Below are positions 50,996 to 59,885 of a stretch of DNA of 64,000 nt, one piece after another. The translations under genes were made by a program, and so were the position numbers. Within the stretch, counting starts at the first letter, position 1. Every line of letters begins with the position of its first letter. The DNA comes from Butyrivibrio sp. M55 (GTDB lineage: Bacteria; Bacillota; Clostridia; Lachnospirales; Lachnospiraceae), in assembly GCF_900116865.1 (NCBI RefSeq), contig NZ_FPCD01000004.1, positions 62,001-126,000 of the forward strand, in the 5' to 3' direction. The notes under the pieces are model-generated. The model worked only from the letters and a program-made list of their open reading frames with translations, made no database searches and was not told the origin of the DNA.

Positions 50996-51394
50996 CTAAT
51001 TACACAGATCGCTGAGCTTCTTTCCAAAAAAGAAGTTGCGTTCAAGTTCGTAGAACTCTGTCCACATGGATATGGTGTTACACTTGCAGGCACGCGTGCA
51101 TTCGGGAGCGCCTGTTTCGAGACAGGCTACGGGCGCGATCGTGCCTTCCATAAGTTCTATTATTTCTCCGACACTGTATTCTTCGGGACTTCTTAAGAGT
51201 TTGTAGCCGCCGTGCTTTCCGCTGGCTCCTTCGATAAGACCGCCTTTTACCAGTTCTTTTGCAATAATCTCAAGGTATTTCTTGGAGATATCCTGCCTTG
51301 TGGCGATATCCTTGAGAGGAATGTATTCGTTTTCCGGGTGCTGCGCAAGATCGATCATAACGCGCAGGGCATAGCGTCCTTTGGTAGTAAACAT
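50996..51394 (-). CDS. Rrf2-family regulator (CymR/IscR-like), candidate sulfur regulator
   Basis: 132 residues. Winged helix: MFTTKGRYALRVMIDLAQHP, IPLKDIATRQDISKKYLEII, GKHGGYKLLRSPEEYSVGEI. A cysteine-rich loop CLETGAPECTRACKCNTISMW has the position and spacing of the cluster loop of IscR-type proteins, so it may hold Fe-S or sense thiols. Divergent from metY, whose promoter carries the ACCTAT-N7-ATAGGT site; the same site occurs before the cystine-type transporter and the MetE-like gene. CymR-like control of sulfur uptake is inferred. Confidence 0.88.
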   Translation of the reverse strand: MFTTKGRYALRVMIDLAQHPENEYIPLKDIATRQDISKKYLEIIAKELVKGGLIEGASGKHGGYKLLRSPEEYSVGEIIELMEGTIAPVACLETGAPECTRACKCNTISMWTEFYELERNFFFGKKLSDLCN

Positions 51395-51417
51395 GTGAAC
51401 CTCCTATTTATACTGAC

Positions 51418-51446
51418 ATTGTACCCCATATAAAGAGATATAACAA
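51418..51446 (-). promoter_or_regulatory. Promoter of the Rrf2 gene
   Basis: On the minus strand TTGTTA, 17-nt spacer, TACAAT. Faces away from the metY promoter. Confidence 0.6.
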
Positions 51447-51483
51447 AAACTTATTAGTGGCATGCTGATTTAGTTATCATAAA

Positions 51484-51517
51484 ACCTATTGACGTAATAG
51501 GTAAATGGGAATAACAT
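51484..51517 (+). promoter_or_regulatory. Candidate Rrf2 operator and promoter of metY
   Basis: ACCTAT-N7-ATAGGT at 51484-51502 overlaps -35 TTGACG (51489-51494); TAACAT (51512-51517) lies 17 nt further. Same geometry as at 23611; even the preceding TAAA is shared. Confidence 0.72.
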
Positions 51518-51568
51518 TAACACAACATAACACACACGAAAAATAAATGCAAATGAAGGAGATAGATT

Positions 51569-52852
51569 ATGAGTAATTACAGATTTGAGACATTACAGTT
51601 ACACGTTGGACAGGAACAGCCGGATCCCGCTACAGACGCAAGAGCGGTTCCGATTTATCAGACTACATCATACGTATTCAGAAACAGCCAGCACGCTGCT
51701 GACAGATTTGGACTTGCTGATGCAGGTAACATCTACGGAAGACTTACAAATTCCACACAGGATGTATTTGAAAAGAGAATCGCAGCTTTGGAAGGCGGAA
51801 GCGCAGCACTTGCAGTTGCATCCGGTGCAGCAGCAATAACATATACAATCCAGGCACTTGCAGCTAACGGAGGACACATCGTAGCACAGAAGACAATCTA
51901 CGGTGGAAGTTACAACCTCCTTGCACACACACTTCCTCAGTACGGAATAAGAACAACATTCGTTGATGCACATAATCTTGCAGAGATCGAGGGTGCAATC
52001 GAGGAAGACACAAGAGCAATCTACCTTGAGACACTTGGAAATCCCAACAGTGATATTCCTGATATCGACGCAGTTGCAGAGATAGCACACAAGCACGGAC
52101 TTCCTCTTGTTATCGACAATACATTCGGAACACCTTATCTTATCAGACCTATCGAGCACGGCGCTGACATCGTTGTACATTCAGCAACAAAGTTCATCGG
52201 TGGTCACGGAACGACTCTTGGTGGTGTAATCGTTGAGTCAGGTAAGTTCGATTGGAAAAAGAGCGGCAAGTATCCTAACATCGCAGCTCCCAATCCCAGC
52301 TATCACGGTGTATCATTCTATGATGCCGTAGGACCTGCTGCATTCGTTACATTTATTAGAGCTATCCTTCTTAGAGACACAGGAGCAACAATTTCTCCGT
52401 TCAACGCATTCCTGCTTCTTCAGGGACTTGAGACACTTTCACTTCGTCTCGAGAGACATGCAGAGAACACCAAGAAGGTAGTAGAGTTTCTTTCAAAGCA
52501 TCCTCAGGTTGAGAAGGTTAACCATCCTTCACTTGCAGATCACCCCGATCACGCTCTCTATGAGAAGTACTTCCCCAACGGCGGAGCTTCAATCTTCACA
52601 TTTGAGATTAAGGGCGGAAAAGAGGCAGCTTGGAAGTTTATCGATAACCTTGAGATTTTCTCACTTCTTGCAAACGTTGCCGATGTAAAGAGCCTTGTTA
52701 TTCATCCTGCAACAACAACTCATTCTCAGCTTAACGATGATGAGCTCAAGGATCAGGGAATCACACAGAGCACAATCAGACTCTCAATCGGTACAGAGCA
52801 TATCGATGATATCATCGAGGACCTTGAGAAAGGATTTGCCGCTGCAAAGTAA
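51569..52852 (+). CDS. metY: O-acetylhomocysteine aminocarboxypropyltransferase (sulfhydrylase)
   Basis: 427 residues; joins sulfide (or methanethiol) and O-acetylhomocysteine to homocysteine using PLP. N-terminal FETLQLHVGQEQPDPATDAR, AVPIYQTTSYVFR, and the PLP lysine region DIVVHSATKFIGGHGTTLGG are diagnostic; C-terminal TTHSQLNDDELKDQGITQST. GAAGGAG stands before the ATG. Divergent from the Rrf2 regulator with a shared operator region. Confidence 0.95.
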   Translation: MSNYRFETLQLHVGQEQPDPATDARAVPIYQTTSYVFRNSQHAADRFGLADAGNIYGRLTNSTQDVFEKRIAALEGGSAALAVASGAAAITYTIQALAANGGHIVAQKTIYGGSYNLLAHTLPQYGIRTTFVDAHNLAEIEGAIEEDTRAIYLETLGNPNSDIPDIDAVAEIAHKHGLPLVIDNTFGTPYLIRPIEHGADIVVHSATKFIGGHGTTLGGVIVESGKFDWKKSGKYPNIAAPNPSYHGVSFYDAVGPAAFVTFIRAILLRDTGATISPFNAFLLLQGLETLSLRLERHAENTKKVVEFLSKHPQVEKVNHPSLADHPDHALYEKYFPNGGASIFTFEIKGGKEAAWKFIDNLEIFSLLANVADVKSLVIHPATTTHSQLNDDELKDQGITQSTIRLSIGTEHIDDIIEDLEKGFAAAK

Positions 52853-52866
52853 TATAGGACACGCGC

Positions 52867-52904
52867 GAAATTTGCGGCACGAAGTGCCTTCCTATGCAAA
52901 TTTC
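52867..52904 (+). other. Hairpin after metY
   Basis: GAAATTTGC / GCAAATTTC stem enclosing a smaller GGCAC-GAA-GTGCC hairpin. No T-run; may stabilise the metY message. Confidence 0.6.
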
Positions 52905-52973
52905 TGTGCATACGTAGCTTCTTCATAACAAACTTAATAAATATATAGTGCCCATTTGCACAGAAAGAAAAAG

Positions 52974-53016
52974 TGATAACAAGAGCTCATTTGCCCAAGT
53001 TATCACTTATTTTTGT
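52974..53016. terminator. Bidirectional terminator between metY and the LysR gene
   Basis: AGTGATAAC / GTTATCACT stem with an 18-nt loop followed by TATTTTTG; A-rich on the other side. Confidence 0.8.
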
Positions 53017-53027
53017 GCCGTGTTTTT

Positions 53028-53933
53028 CTATTTCTTTTTCACAAGTTTCTTTATTATCTCGATATAGCTCTGAGTCAGCGGCGATGCTCCCACAGAATTC
53101 TTAAGGATATATCCGACTTCCATGTAATCATCAACTTTAAGCGGGCGCGCGACAATATTTGCTCCGTTAAGATTCTCATTGATAACACCGCTACAGATTG
53201 TGTATCCGTTAAGACCTATCAGCAGGTTAAAAAGAGTTGCTCTGTCGCAGACAACAAGATCTTTGTCGGAGTCCTGAGTACTGAGTATCTCTTCTGAGAA
53301 GTAAAAAGAGTTATGTGTTCCCTGCTCGTAAGAAAGCCTTGGGTAAGGTTTTAAATCATCAAGCGTAAGACTTTTTTTCTTGGCAAGCGGAGAGTTCTTT
53401 CCGATGAACACATGAGGCTTTGCTTTGAATAACGGAGTAAAAGACAAGTCATTATCGCGAAGCTCTTTTTTTATGACCGTCTCGTTAAACTTATTCATAT
53501 ACAACACGCCTATCTCGCTTCTAAGGCGCGCGACGTCCTCGATGATGTCGTAGGTCTGGGTTTCCCTCATGTGAAACTCATACTTTTCACCGCCGTGTTT
53601 TTTTAACAGCTCGACAAATGCTTCAACGACAAAAGAGTAGTGCTGGGAAGAAATGTAGAACTTTGTCTTTCCGACAGGCTTTCCCGTATATCTCTCTTCG
53701 ATAAGATTTGCCTGTTCAAGGAGCTGACGGGCATAGCCCAGGAATTCGGTTCCTTCGGTTGTTACGCTGATTCCTCTTTTTGTTCTGTTGAAGATTGTTA
53801 TCTTATATTCTTTTTCAATTTCCTGAATGGCGCTGGTAAGACTGGGCTGAGCGATAAAGAGCTTTTTGGCTGCTTCTGTGATATTACCGGTATCAGCCAC
53901 GGTTACCACGTAATTTAATTGTTTTAATGTCAT
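53028..53933 (-). CDS. LysR-family regulator, candidate methionine regulator
   Basis: 301 residues. N-terminal helix-turn-helix TLKQLNYVVTVADTGNITEAAKKLFIAQPSLTSAIQEIE, then an effector domain (FYISSQHYSFVVEAFVELLK onward). Divergent from metE with a 16-mer palindrome between them that also occurs before the MetE-like gene at 14432. Start is ATG 53933; its ribosome site is weak. Acts presumably as activator with homocysteine or another sulfur metabolite as coinducer, like MetR; inferred. Confidence 0.88.
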   Translation of the reverse strand: MTLKQLNYVVTVADTGNITEAAKKLFIAQPSLTSAIQEIEKEYKITIFNRTKRGISVTTEGTEFLGYARQLLEQANLIEERYTGKPVGKTKFYISSQHYSFVVEAFVELLKKHGGEKYEFHMRETQTYDIIEDVARLRSEIGVLYMNKFNETVIKKELRDNDLSFTPLFKAKPHVFIGKNSPLAKKKSLTLDDLKPYPRLSYEQGTHNSFYFSEEILSTQDSDKDLVVCDRATLFNLLIGLNGYTICSGVINENLNGANIVARPLKVDDYMEVGYILKNSVGASPLTQSYIEIIKKLVKKK

Positions 53934-53954
53934 GATGTAAGTATACCATTTATC

Positions 53955-53969
53955 ATAGATAAAATCTAT
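53955..53969. promoter_or_regulatory. Candidate LysR operator upstream of metE
   Basis: ATAGATAAAATCTAT; the preceding C is also shared with 14327-14342. Centre is about -66 from the start predicted by TTTACC-N17-TATACT (53993-54021), the usual position of a LysR activation site. Confidence 0.6.
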
Positions 53970-53992
53970 TATGACCACACTATAATATGTAT

Positions 53993-54021
53993 TTTACCTA
54001 TGAATGTTATAGCGTTATACT
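53993..54021 (+). promoter_or_regulatory. Probable metE promoter
   Basis: TTTACC (53993-53998), 17-nt spacer, TATACT (54016-54021). A TATAAT at 53981 may mark another start. No SAM or cobalamin riboswitch was recognised in the leader. Confidence 0.5.
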
Positions 54022-54079
54022 TCCAATTACTACAATGAACAAAGTGATAGATATTTCGATATCAGGAGAGGGAAAGCGT

Positions 54080-56359
54080 ATGAGAACAGCGGTAATCGGA
54101 TACCCGAGAGTGGGAAAAGACAGAGAACTTAAATTTGCATCTGAGAAATATTTTAAGAACGAAATAGACGAAAAAGAGCTCAAAGCTACAGCGCAGATAT
54201 TAAGAAAAGAGAACGTAGAGCTTCAGAAGGCAAGCGGAATAGATTATATATCCGTAAACGATTTTTCTTTTTACGACAACATGCTTGATGTTGCGGTGCT
54301 TTTCAATATCATACCGGACAGATACAGAGAGCTTGGACTTTCTGATATAGATACATTTTTTGCCATGGCCAGGGGCTATCAGGGAGAAAAGGGAAACGTC
54401 AAAGCATTTGCAATGAAGAAGTGGTTCAACACAAACTATCACTACCTTGTTCCTGAGATTGACGATAACACTAAGATCAAGCTCGTCGGAACAAAGCCCT
54501 TTGACGAATTCAAGGAAGCATCTGAATTGGCAGATAATCTTAAGGTCAGCATCATCGGCCCTTTTACATTCTTAAAACTTGCAAAGTTTACGGGAGATAA
54601 GAATATATCTGATTTTGAGCAGGTTCTTGCAAAAGAGTATGTGGCATACCTTTCAAAGCTTGGAGAGATCGGCGCAAAGTGGGCTGAGTTTGACGAGCCT
54701 TATCTTGTGAGAGATCTTTCACTTGATGACATTAAGCTTTTCGAGAGACTGTATCGTAGTATTCTTGCCGGAAAGGGAAACACCAAAGTTCTTCTTCAGA
54801 CATACTTCGGAGATGTGCGAGATATTTACAACTTACTTACACAGCTTGATTTTGATGCGATTGGTCTGGATTTCATTGAGGGGAAAGAATCTCTTGAGCT
54901 TGTCAATAAGAACGGGTTCCCTGCGGATAAGCTCCTTTTTGCGGGAGTGGTTAACGGTAAAAATATCTGGAAGAATAATTACGGTAAGTCTCTTGAAATA
55001 ATAAGAAAGCTCCAAGGTGTTACAGGTGCGGACAACATTGTTGTGAATACATCATGTTCGCTTCTTCATGTGCCGTACACACTTGAGAGTGAGCACAAGA
55101 TTTCAGATGAGTACAAGAAGCACTTCGCATTTGCAAAAGAAAAATTGCCAGAACTTAAGGACATAGCTGAGCTTGCTGATGAGAAGGATGTAAAGAAGGT
55201 ATCAGCCTCTGCAAAGTTTGCGGCTAACGCAGAACTTTTTAAGAACAGAGTTGATAGCGTGGATGAGGCGGTAAGAGAGAGAGTTTCAAATATAAAAGAG
55301 AGTGACTACGAGAGAAGTCCCGAGTTTAATGAGAGAGAGAAGATTCAAAAAGATAAATTGGGACTCCCTCTTTTCCCCACAACTACAATAGGTTCGTTCC
55401 CTCAGACTACGGATGTAAGAAGGAACAGACAGGACTACAGAAAAGGAAATATCAGCAAAGAACAGTATATTGCCTTTAACAAAGAGAAAATCAAAAAGTG
55501 CATAGAGTTCCAGGAAGAAATAGGGCTCGACGTACTTGTTCACGGTGAATACGAAAGAAATGACATGGTCGAGTATTTCGGAGAGCACCTCTCGGGATAC
55601 GTGTTCACTGAGAAGGCGTGGGTTCAGTCCTACGGTACAAGATGCGTTAAGCCTCCGATCATCTGGGGTGACGTATCAAGAAAGAGCCCTATCACCGTAG
55701 AGTGGTCAAAGTATGCAAAGAGCTGCTCAAATAAGCCTATGAAGGGAATGCTCACAGGCCCCGTTACAATCCTTAACTGGTCTTTCCCCAGAGAAGACAT
55801 TTCGATTAAGGAGAGCATTTTGCAGCTTGCGCTTGCGATAAGAGATGAGGTTCTTGACCTTGAAAAGGCGGGAATTGAGATCATCCAGATCGATGAAGCG
55901 GCGCTTAGGGAAAAGCTCCCTCTTAGAAAATCAGACTGGTACAGCGAGTATCTCGATTTTGCGATTCCTGCATTCAGACTTGTGCACAGCGGAGTAAAGC
56001 CTGAAACACAGATTCACACTCATATGTGCTACAGCGAGTTTACGGATATCATTCCCATGATTGATGCGATGGATGCAGACGTGATCACTTTTGAGGCTTC
56101 AAGATCTGATCTTCAGATTCTTGATTCGTTAAAGGCAAATAACTTCAAGACGGAAGTAGGCCCGGGTGTGTACGATATTCACAGTCCGCGTGTTCCTTCC
56201 GTTCAGGAGATTGTGGATGCACTTGGCAAGATGCGTGGCAGGATCGATGACAGCAAGCTCTGGGTAAATCCCGACTGCGGACTTAAGACAAGGGGAATTC
56301 CCGAGACCAAAGAGAGCCTTATAAATCTTGTTAAGGCAGCAAAGACAGTGAGAGGATAA
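54080..56359 (+). CDS. metE: Cobalamin-independent methionine synthase
   Basis: 759 residues, full length. Transfers methyl from 5-methyl-THF polyglutamate to homocysteine. N-terminal half: [34 protein letters not shown]-terminal half: [42 protein letters not shown] (His and Cys zinc ligands) and NPDCGLKTR (Cys ligand). ATG 54080 after GGAGAGG. metF starts 8 nt after the stop, so methyl-THF supply and use are co-transcribed. Confidence 0.97.
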   Translation: MRTAVIGYPRVGKDRELKFASEKYFKNEIDEKELKATAQILRKENVELQKASGIDYISVNDFSFYDNMLDVAVLFNIIPDRYRELGLSDIDTFFAMARGYQGEKGNVKAFAMKKWFNTNYHYLVPEIDDNTKIKLVGTKPFDEFKEASELADNLKVSIIGPFTFLKLAKFTGDKNISDFEQVLAKEYVAYLSKLGEIGAKWAEFDEPYLVRDLSLDDIKLFERLYRSILAGKGNTKVLLQTYFGDVRDIYNLLTQLDFDAIGLDFIEGKESLELVNKNGFPADKLLFAGVVNGKNIWKNNYGKSLEIIRKLQGVTGADNIVVNTSCSLLHVPYTLESEHKISDEYKKHFAFAKEKLPELKDIAELADEKDVKKVSASAKFAANAELFKNRVDSVDEAVRERVSNIKESDYERSPEFNEREKIQKDKLGLPLFPTTTIGSFPQTTDVRRNRQDYRKGNISKEQYIAFNKEKIKKCIEFQEEIGLDVLVHGEYERNDMVEYFGEHLSGYVFTEKAWVQSYGTRCVKPPIIWGDVSRKSPITVEWSKYAKSCSNKPMKGMLTGPVTILNWSFPREDISIKESILQLALAIRDEVLDLEKAGIEIIQIDEAALREKLPLRKSDWYSEYLDFAIPAFRLVHSGVKPETQIHTHMCYSEFTDIIPMIDAMDADVITFEASRSDLQILDSLKANNFKTEVGPGVYDIHSPRVPSVQEIVDALGKMRGRIDDSKLWVNPDCGLKTRGIPETKESLINLVKAAKTVRG

Positions 56360-56367
56360 GTAAGAAG

Positions 56368-57228
56368 TTGAAAGTATCGGATTTATATAAAGAAGGCAGA
56401 AAAACTCTTTCATTTGAGATTTTTCCTCCGAAAAAAGATAAGGCGCTTGAGGCTATAGATGAGACACTTGATGTTCTCTGCGAGCTAAAGCCGGATTTTA
56501 TAAGCGTGACTTTCGGAGCGGGCGGAAGCGTAGGTTCAAATAATACGATTGAGATTGCAAAGAAGATAAAGCATAAATGCAGCGTTGAACCTGTGGTTCA
56601 TTTAACGAGCCTTCACTATGACAAGAATGAGATTGATGAGTTTGCGGCAGCTCTTAAGAATGAAGGGATTGAAAACATCCTTGCACTTAGAGGCGACAGA
56701 AATGCGAATATTCCTGAGAAAGATGATTTTCATTATGCTTCGGATGTGATTTCGTATATGAAGGATAAGTATGATTTTTGTGTACTCGGCGCATGCTATC
56801 CTGAAATGCATCCCGAAACAGCCACTGAAGAAGACGAGCTTAATAATCTCAAGACCAAGGTGGACAGCGGAGCAGAGGTGCTTCTTTCACAGCTCTTTTT
56901 CGACAATGACAAGTTCATGAACTTCAGGGAAAAGAGTAAGGCTAAGGGCATAGAAGTTCCGATGATCCCGGGAGTTATGCCTGTTATAAATGCAGCGCAG
57001 ATAAAGAGAATGCTTACGATGTGCAACGCTACTTTCCCTGAGAGATTTAAGAAAATTACGGATAAGTACGAGAATAACAAGGAAGCTCTTTTTGATGCGG
57101 GAATGTCGTATGCGCTCAGTCAGGTAATAGATCTTCTTGTAAGCGACATCGACGGAATACATCTGTACACAATGAACAATCCCGTAGTGGCACGAAGAAT
57201 CTGCGAAGGGATAAAGAATATCATATAA
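56368..57228 (+). CDS. metF: Methylenetetrahydrofolate reductase
   Basis: 286 residues; reduces methylene-THF to methyl-THF with FAD. TTG start 56368, with AGAGG upstream. Pattern TLSFEIFPPKKDKALEAIDE, ISVTFGAGGSVGSNN, HLTSLHYDKNEIDEF, ALRGDRNANI, LLSQLFFDNDKF and PGVMPVINAAQIKRM. Second gene of the metE-metF operon, closed by the terminator at 57235. Confidence 0.95.
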   Translation: MKVSDLYKEGRKTLSFEIFPPKKDKALEAIDETLDVLCELKPDFISVTFGAGGSVGSNNTIEIAKKIKHKCSVEPVVHLTSLHYDKNEIDEFAAALKNEGIENILALRGDRNANIPEKDDFHYASDVISYMKDKYDFCVLGACYPEMHPETATEEDELNNLKTKVDSGAEVLLSQLFFDNDKFMNFREKSKAKGIEVPMIPGVMPVINAAQIKRMLTMCNATFPERFKKITDKYENNKEALFDAGMSYALSQVIDLLVSDIDGIHLYTMNNPVVARRICEGIKNII

Positions 57229-57234
57229 AAAATT

Positions 57235-57268
57235 CGGATAGCAAATACATATCTGCTATCCGTTTTTT
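57235..57268 (+). terminator. metE-metF terminator
   Basis: CGGATAGCA / TGCTATCCG stem followed by six T. Confidence 0.9.
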
Positions 57269-57313
57269 CTTATACGGTGCATTTAATTCGATTGCGAAAA
57301 ATCTAAGTTGTAT

Positions 57314-57361
57314 TATAATAGGATTGCATTCGGTTAAAACTTGGCCGATGCAATCTTTTTT
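57314..57361 (+). other. Promoter -10 box followed at once by a terminator-like hairpin
   Basis: TATAAT (57314-57319) is followed at 57322 by GATTGCATTCGG / CCGATGCAATC (57322-57355) and six T. The -35 box is poor. Lies 30 nt before the start codon of the antiporter gene. Could be an attenuator or simply a second terminator for metF read-through. Confidence 0.6.
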
Positions 57362-57390
57362 ATTTGAATAATAGAATCGAGGGATGAAAA

Positions 57391-58575
57391 GTGGACAGTT
57401 TAGAAATTTTGCGTAATCTTGCGATCATAGTTATTGCGGCTAAGTTTTGCGGACTTGGAGCAAGGAAACTCAAGGCGCCTCAGGTGGCGGGAGAGATTAT
57501 TGCGGGCCTTATCATAGGACCTACAATACTTAATATCGTATCTGAGAGTGATTTCTTTTCACAGATGGCGGAAATCGGCGTTATTCTTCTTATGTTCAGT
57601 GCCGGACTTGAGACTAATATCGATAATCTTAAAAAGTCAGGTATAAAAGCTACAATACTTGCATGCGCGGGAGTTGGAATTCCGCTTGCTTTCGGAACTG
57701 TTCTTTATATGTGCTTCTACGGATTTGCGGCTCCGGGAAGTGTCGAGTTTATGAGAGCTCTTTTCATCGGAACAATTCTTACGGCAACTTCTGTAAGTAT
57801 AACCGTTCAGGCACTCAGAGAGCTTGGAAAGATCTCAACTGAGGTAGGAACTACAATAATGAGTGCTGCGATAATAGATGACGTTATCGGTATCGTTGTG
57901 CTTACAGCCGTTATCGGTATGAAAGATCCAAGTGCAAATATCGGAATGGTGTGCGTTAAGACTGTTCTTTTCTTTGCGTTCTCTTTGGTTGTGGGATTTA
58001 TTATCTTTAAGATAATGCAGAAGCTTGATACAAAGTGGCGTCATACAAGACGTATTCCCATTATGGGACTTGCGCTCGCTCTTGTATTTTCCTATATTGC
58101 GGATAAGTATTTTGGAGTTGCGGACATCACAGGTGCGTTTGTTGCGGGAATTATCTTAAGCTCGCTTGATGATTCCGAGTATATCGACAGAAAAATGGAT
58201 ATAAACTCATATATGATATTCGGACCTGTTTTCTTTGCAAGTGTAGGACTTCAGACTAATTTAAGATCTGTCGATACAACGGTTATTGTATTCTCTCTTG
58301 CATTTGTTATAGTCGGTCTTCTCGGTAAGATAGTGGGATGCGGACTTGTTGCCAAGTTTCTTGGATATAACGGTTCCGACAGTCTTAAGATTGGTGTCGG
58401 AATGATGACAAGAGGAGAGGTTGCACTTATCGTTGCACAAAGAGGACTTAAGGCGGAGATCATCGACAGCAGGTATTTTACTGCGGTAATCCTGCTTATC
58501 GTTATCAGTTCTATATTGACGCCTGTTATTTTGAAAGCAATCTATGCTCATGATGACAAGAAGGCAGCAGCGTAA
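57391..58575 (+). CDS. CPA2-family cation:proton antiporter
   Basis: 394 residues, about 12 spans. GTG start 57391 (GAGGGATG upstream). N-terminal KLKAPQVAGEIIAGLIIGPT, MFSAGLETNIDNLKKSG, then AIIDDVIGIVVLTAVI with the conserved Asp pair. No C-terminal TrkA/RCK domain, so not a KefB-type K+ system; likely Na+/H+ or K+/H+ exchange. Preceded by the hairpin at 57322 and followed by one at 58705. Confidence 0.88.
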   Translation: MDSLEILRNLAIIVIAAKFCGLGARKLKAPQVAGEIIAGLIIGPTILNIVSESDFFSQMAEIGVILLMFSAGLETNIDNLKKSGIKATILACAGVGIPLAFGTVLYMCFYGFAAPGSVEFMRALFIGTILTATSVSITVQALRELGKISTEVGTTIMSAAIIDDVIGIVVLTAVIGMKDPSANIGMVCVKTVLFFAFSLVVGFIIFKIMQKLDTKWRHTRRIPIMGLALALVFSYIADKYFGVADITGAFVAGIILSSLDDSEYIDRKMDINSYMIFGPVFFASVGLQTNLRSVDTTVIVFSLAFVIVGLLGKIVGCGLVAKFLGYNGSDSLKIGVGMMTRGEVALIVAQRGLKAEIIDSRYFTAVILLIVISSILTPVILKAIYAHDDKKAAA

Positions 58576-58704
58576 AAAAGATTTCAGATATTTTTTGATA
58601 TATATAATATATCGCTGATGATTGAATTAAATAATATGTGAAATTGAATAAACAGTATAGCGAATTCAGAAAGATTGAACTTACTGTGAACAATGTTTGA
58701 ACTT

Positions 58705-58733
58705 GTGCACGTCCCTCTTTTACGGACGTGCAC
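58705..58733 (+). terminator. Hairpin between antiporter and zinc-ribbon gene
   Basis: GTGCACGTCC / GGACGTGCAC perfect 10-bp stem followed by TTTAGTTT. Confidence 0.75.
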
Positions 58734-58824
58734 TTTAGTTTATAATAACTTTATAGCAAATTTATTTTTACAAAAAAGTAGTAATAGTTTTTTTAGTTTT
58801 TTTTTCTTAGGAAGTGTAGGGGAT

Positions 58825-59070
58825 ATGTCACATAATGTAAAGAGAATATGCTTGCATTGCGGTAGGACTTTCGTAGCGCGTAACGGTAATTGGGCATTTT
58901 GCTCCGTAGGTTGTAGGAGGCTTTATAACAACCATATCAGTTTCAGATGCAAAGAATGTAGGAACGTTTCATGCAAAGTACGAAACAATTCACTTGTAAA
59001 TTCGCCACCGGATTGCGAATATCTTAATAATCCGGAGAGACTTGATACAGTAAGGTATGCACCCTGGTAA
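58825..59070 (+). CDS. Small multi-cysteine (zinc-ribbon-like) protein
   Basis: 81 residues. Cysteines form CLHCGRTF, CSVGCRRL and CKECRNVSCK, plus one later, suggesting one or two zinc sites; basic overall, so it may bind nucleic acid. ATG 58825 after TAGGGGAT; a longer in-frame reading (from 58693) would start inside the hairpin at 58705 and encode a hydrophobic, T-run-derived leader. Family not recognised. Terminator overlaps the stop codon. Confidence 0.55.
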   Translation: MSHNVKRICLHCGRTFVARNGNWAFCSVGCRRLYNNHISFRCKECRNVSCKVRNNSLVNSPPDCEYLNNPERLDTVRYAPW

Positions 59071-59088
59071 AGACCGGGGTGTTTTTTT
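59060..59088 (+). terminator. Terminator of the zinc-ribbon gene
   Basis: CACCCTGG / CCGGGGTG stem (stop codon in loop) followed by seven T. Confidence 0.85.
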
Positions 59089-59143
59089 GTCATTACTATT
59101 ATGATATACTTTCGCCTATATTATTAGTTCGGAGGAAAGATAA

Positions 59144-59812
59144 ATGGCATGTTCTTACAGCGTAATATTTGATATGGACGGAGTTATTTTTGATTCCGAG
59201 AGAGCCTGCCTTTCATGCTGGTATGAGCTTGGGGAAAGATTCGGGCTCGGAGATGTGGAGCCTGTATTTAAGAGATGTATAGGTACGAATAACGCTCAGA
59301 CACACGACATTGTTGAGAATGCATATGCGGACAAGTTAGGAGCGGGCATAGCGGATAAGCTGCTTGCGGAGAGTTCAAAACTGTTTCACGAGAAGTTCGA
59401 CGGCGGAAGACTTCCCATTAAGAGTGGTGTAAAAGAGATACTTGAATATCTTAAAGATAAAGGCGTAAAAGTGGGTGTCGCTTCATCCACAAGGAAAGCG
59501 CTTGTCATAAGCGAGCTTACAGATGCAGGATTCATAGACTATTTCGATATGGTTGTAGGTGGCGATGCCGTTAAGATAAGTAAGCCCAATCCTGAGATAT
59601 ATACGATCGCATGCAGGGAACTTGGCGTAGATCCAAGTGAGACCTTTGCGATAGAAGATTCCTATAACGGCATAAGAGCTGCGAAGGCAGCAGGGATGCG
59701 ACCTATTATGGTCCCCGATATCATAGGTCCCGATGATGAGATGCGTGAACTGTCGGAAGTGATCTGTGATGATCTGAGCGCGGTTGTTCAGTATTTTGAA
59801 AAGATAAAATAA
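59144..59812 (+). CDS. HAD-family phosphatase / beta-phosphoglucomutase-like
   Basis: 222 residues. Motif I FDMDGVIFDSE supplies the nucleophile Asp; motif II VGVASSTRKALV; motif III SKPNPEIY; motif IV AIEDSYNGIRAAKAAGM. The cap domain lies between residues ~17 and ~85. Hydrolyses a sugar phosphate or similar; the exact substrate is undecided. TTCGGAGGAAAG precedes the ATG. Confidence 0.88.
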   Translation: MACSYSVIFDMDGVIFDSERACLSCWYELGERFGLGDVEPVFKRCIGTNNAQTHDIVENAYADKLGAGIADKLLAESSKLFHEKFDGGRLPIKSGVKEILEYLKDKGVKVGVASSTRKALVISELTDAGFIDYFDMVVGGDAVKISKPNPEIYTIACRELGVDPSETFAIEDSYNGIRAAKAAGMRPIMVPDIIGPDDEMRELSEVICDDLSAVVQYFEKIK

Positions 59813-59885
59813 TCAGAGTTTATGTTGGTGCAGAACGCGACAACCTGATTTGGCAAAATAAATATTAAGAAAAGAGTTTGTTGTA

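Noticed and set aside
53934..54079. SAM riboswitch before metE
   Set aside because: The ~60-nt leader is too short and lacks the conserved core helices; a LysR site explains control better.
58693..58824. N-terminal extension of the zinc-ribbon protein
   Set aside because: It would begin in a terminator hairpin and be encoded by T-runs; the internal ATG at 58825 has a ribosome site.
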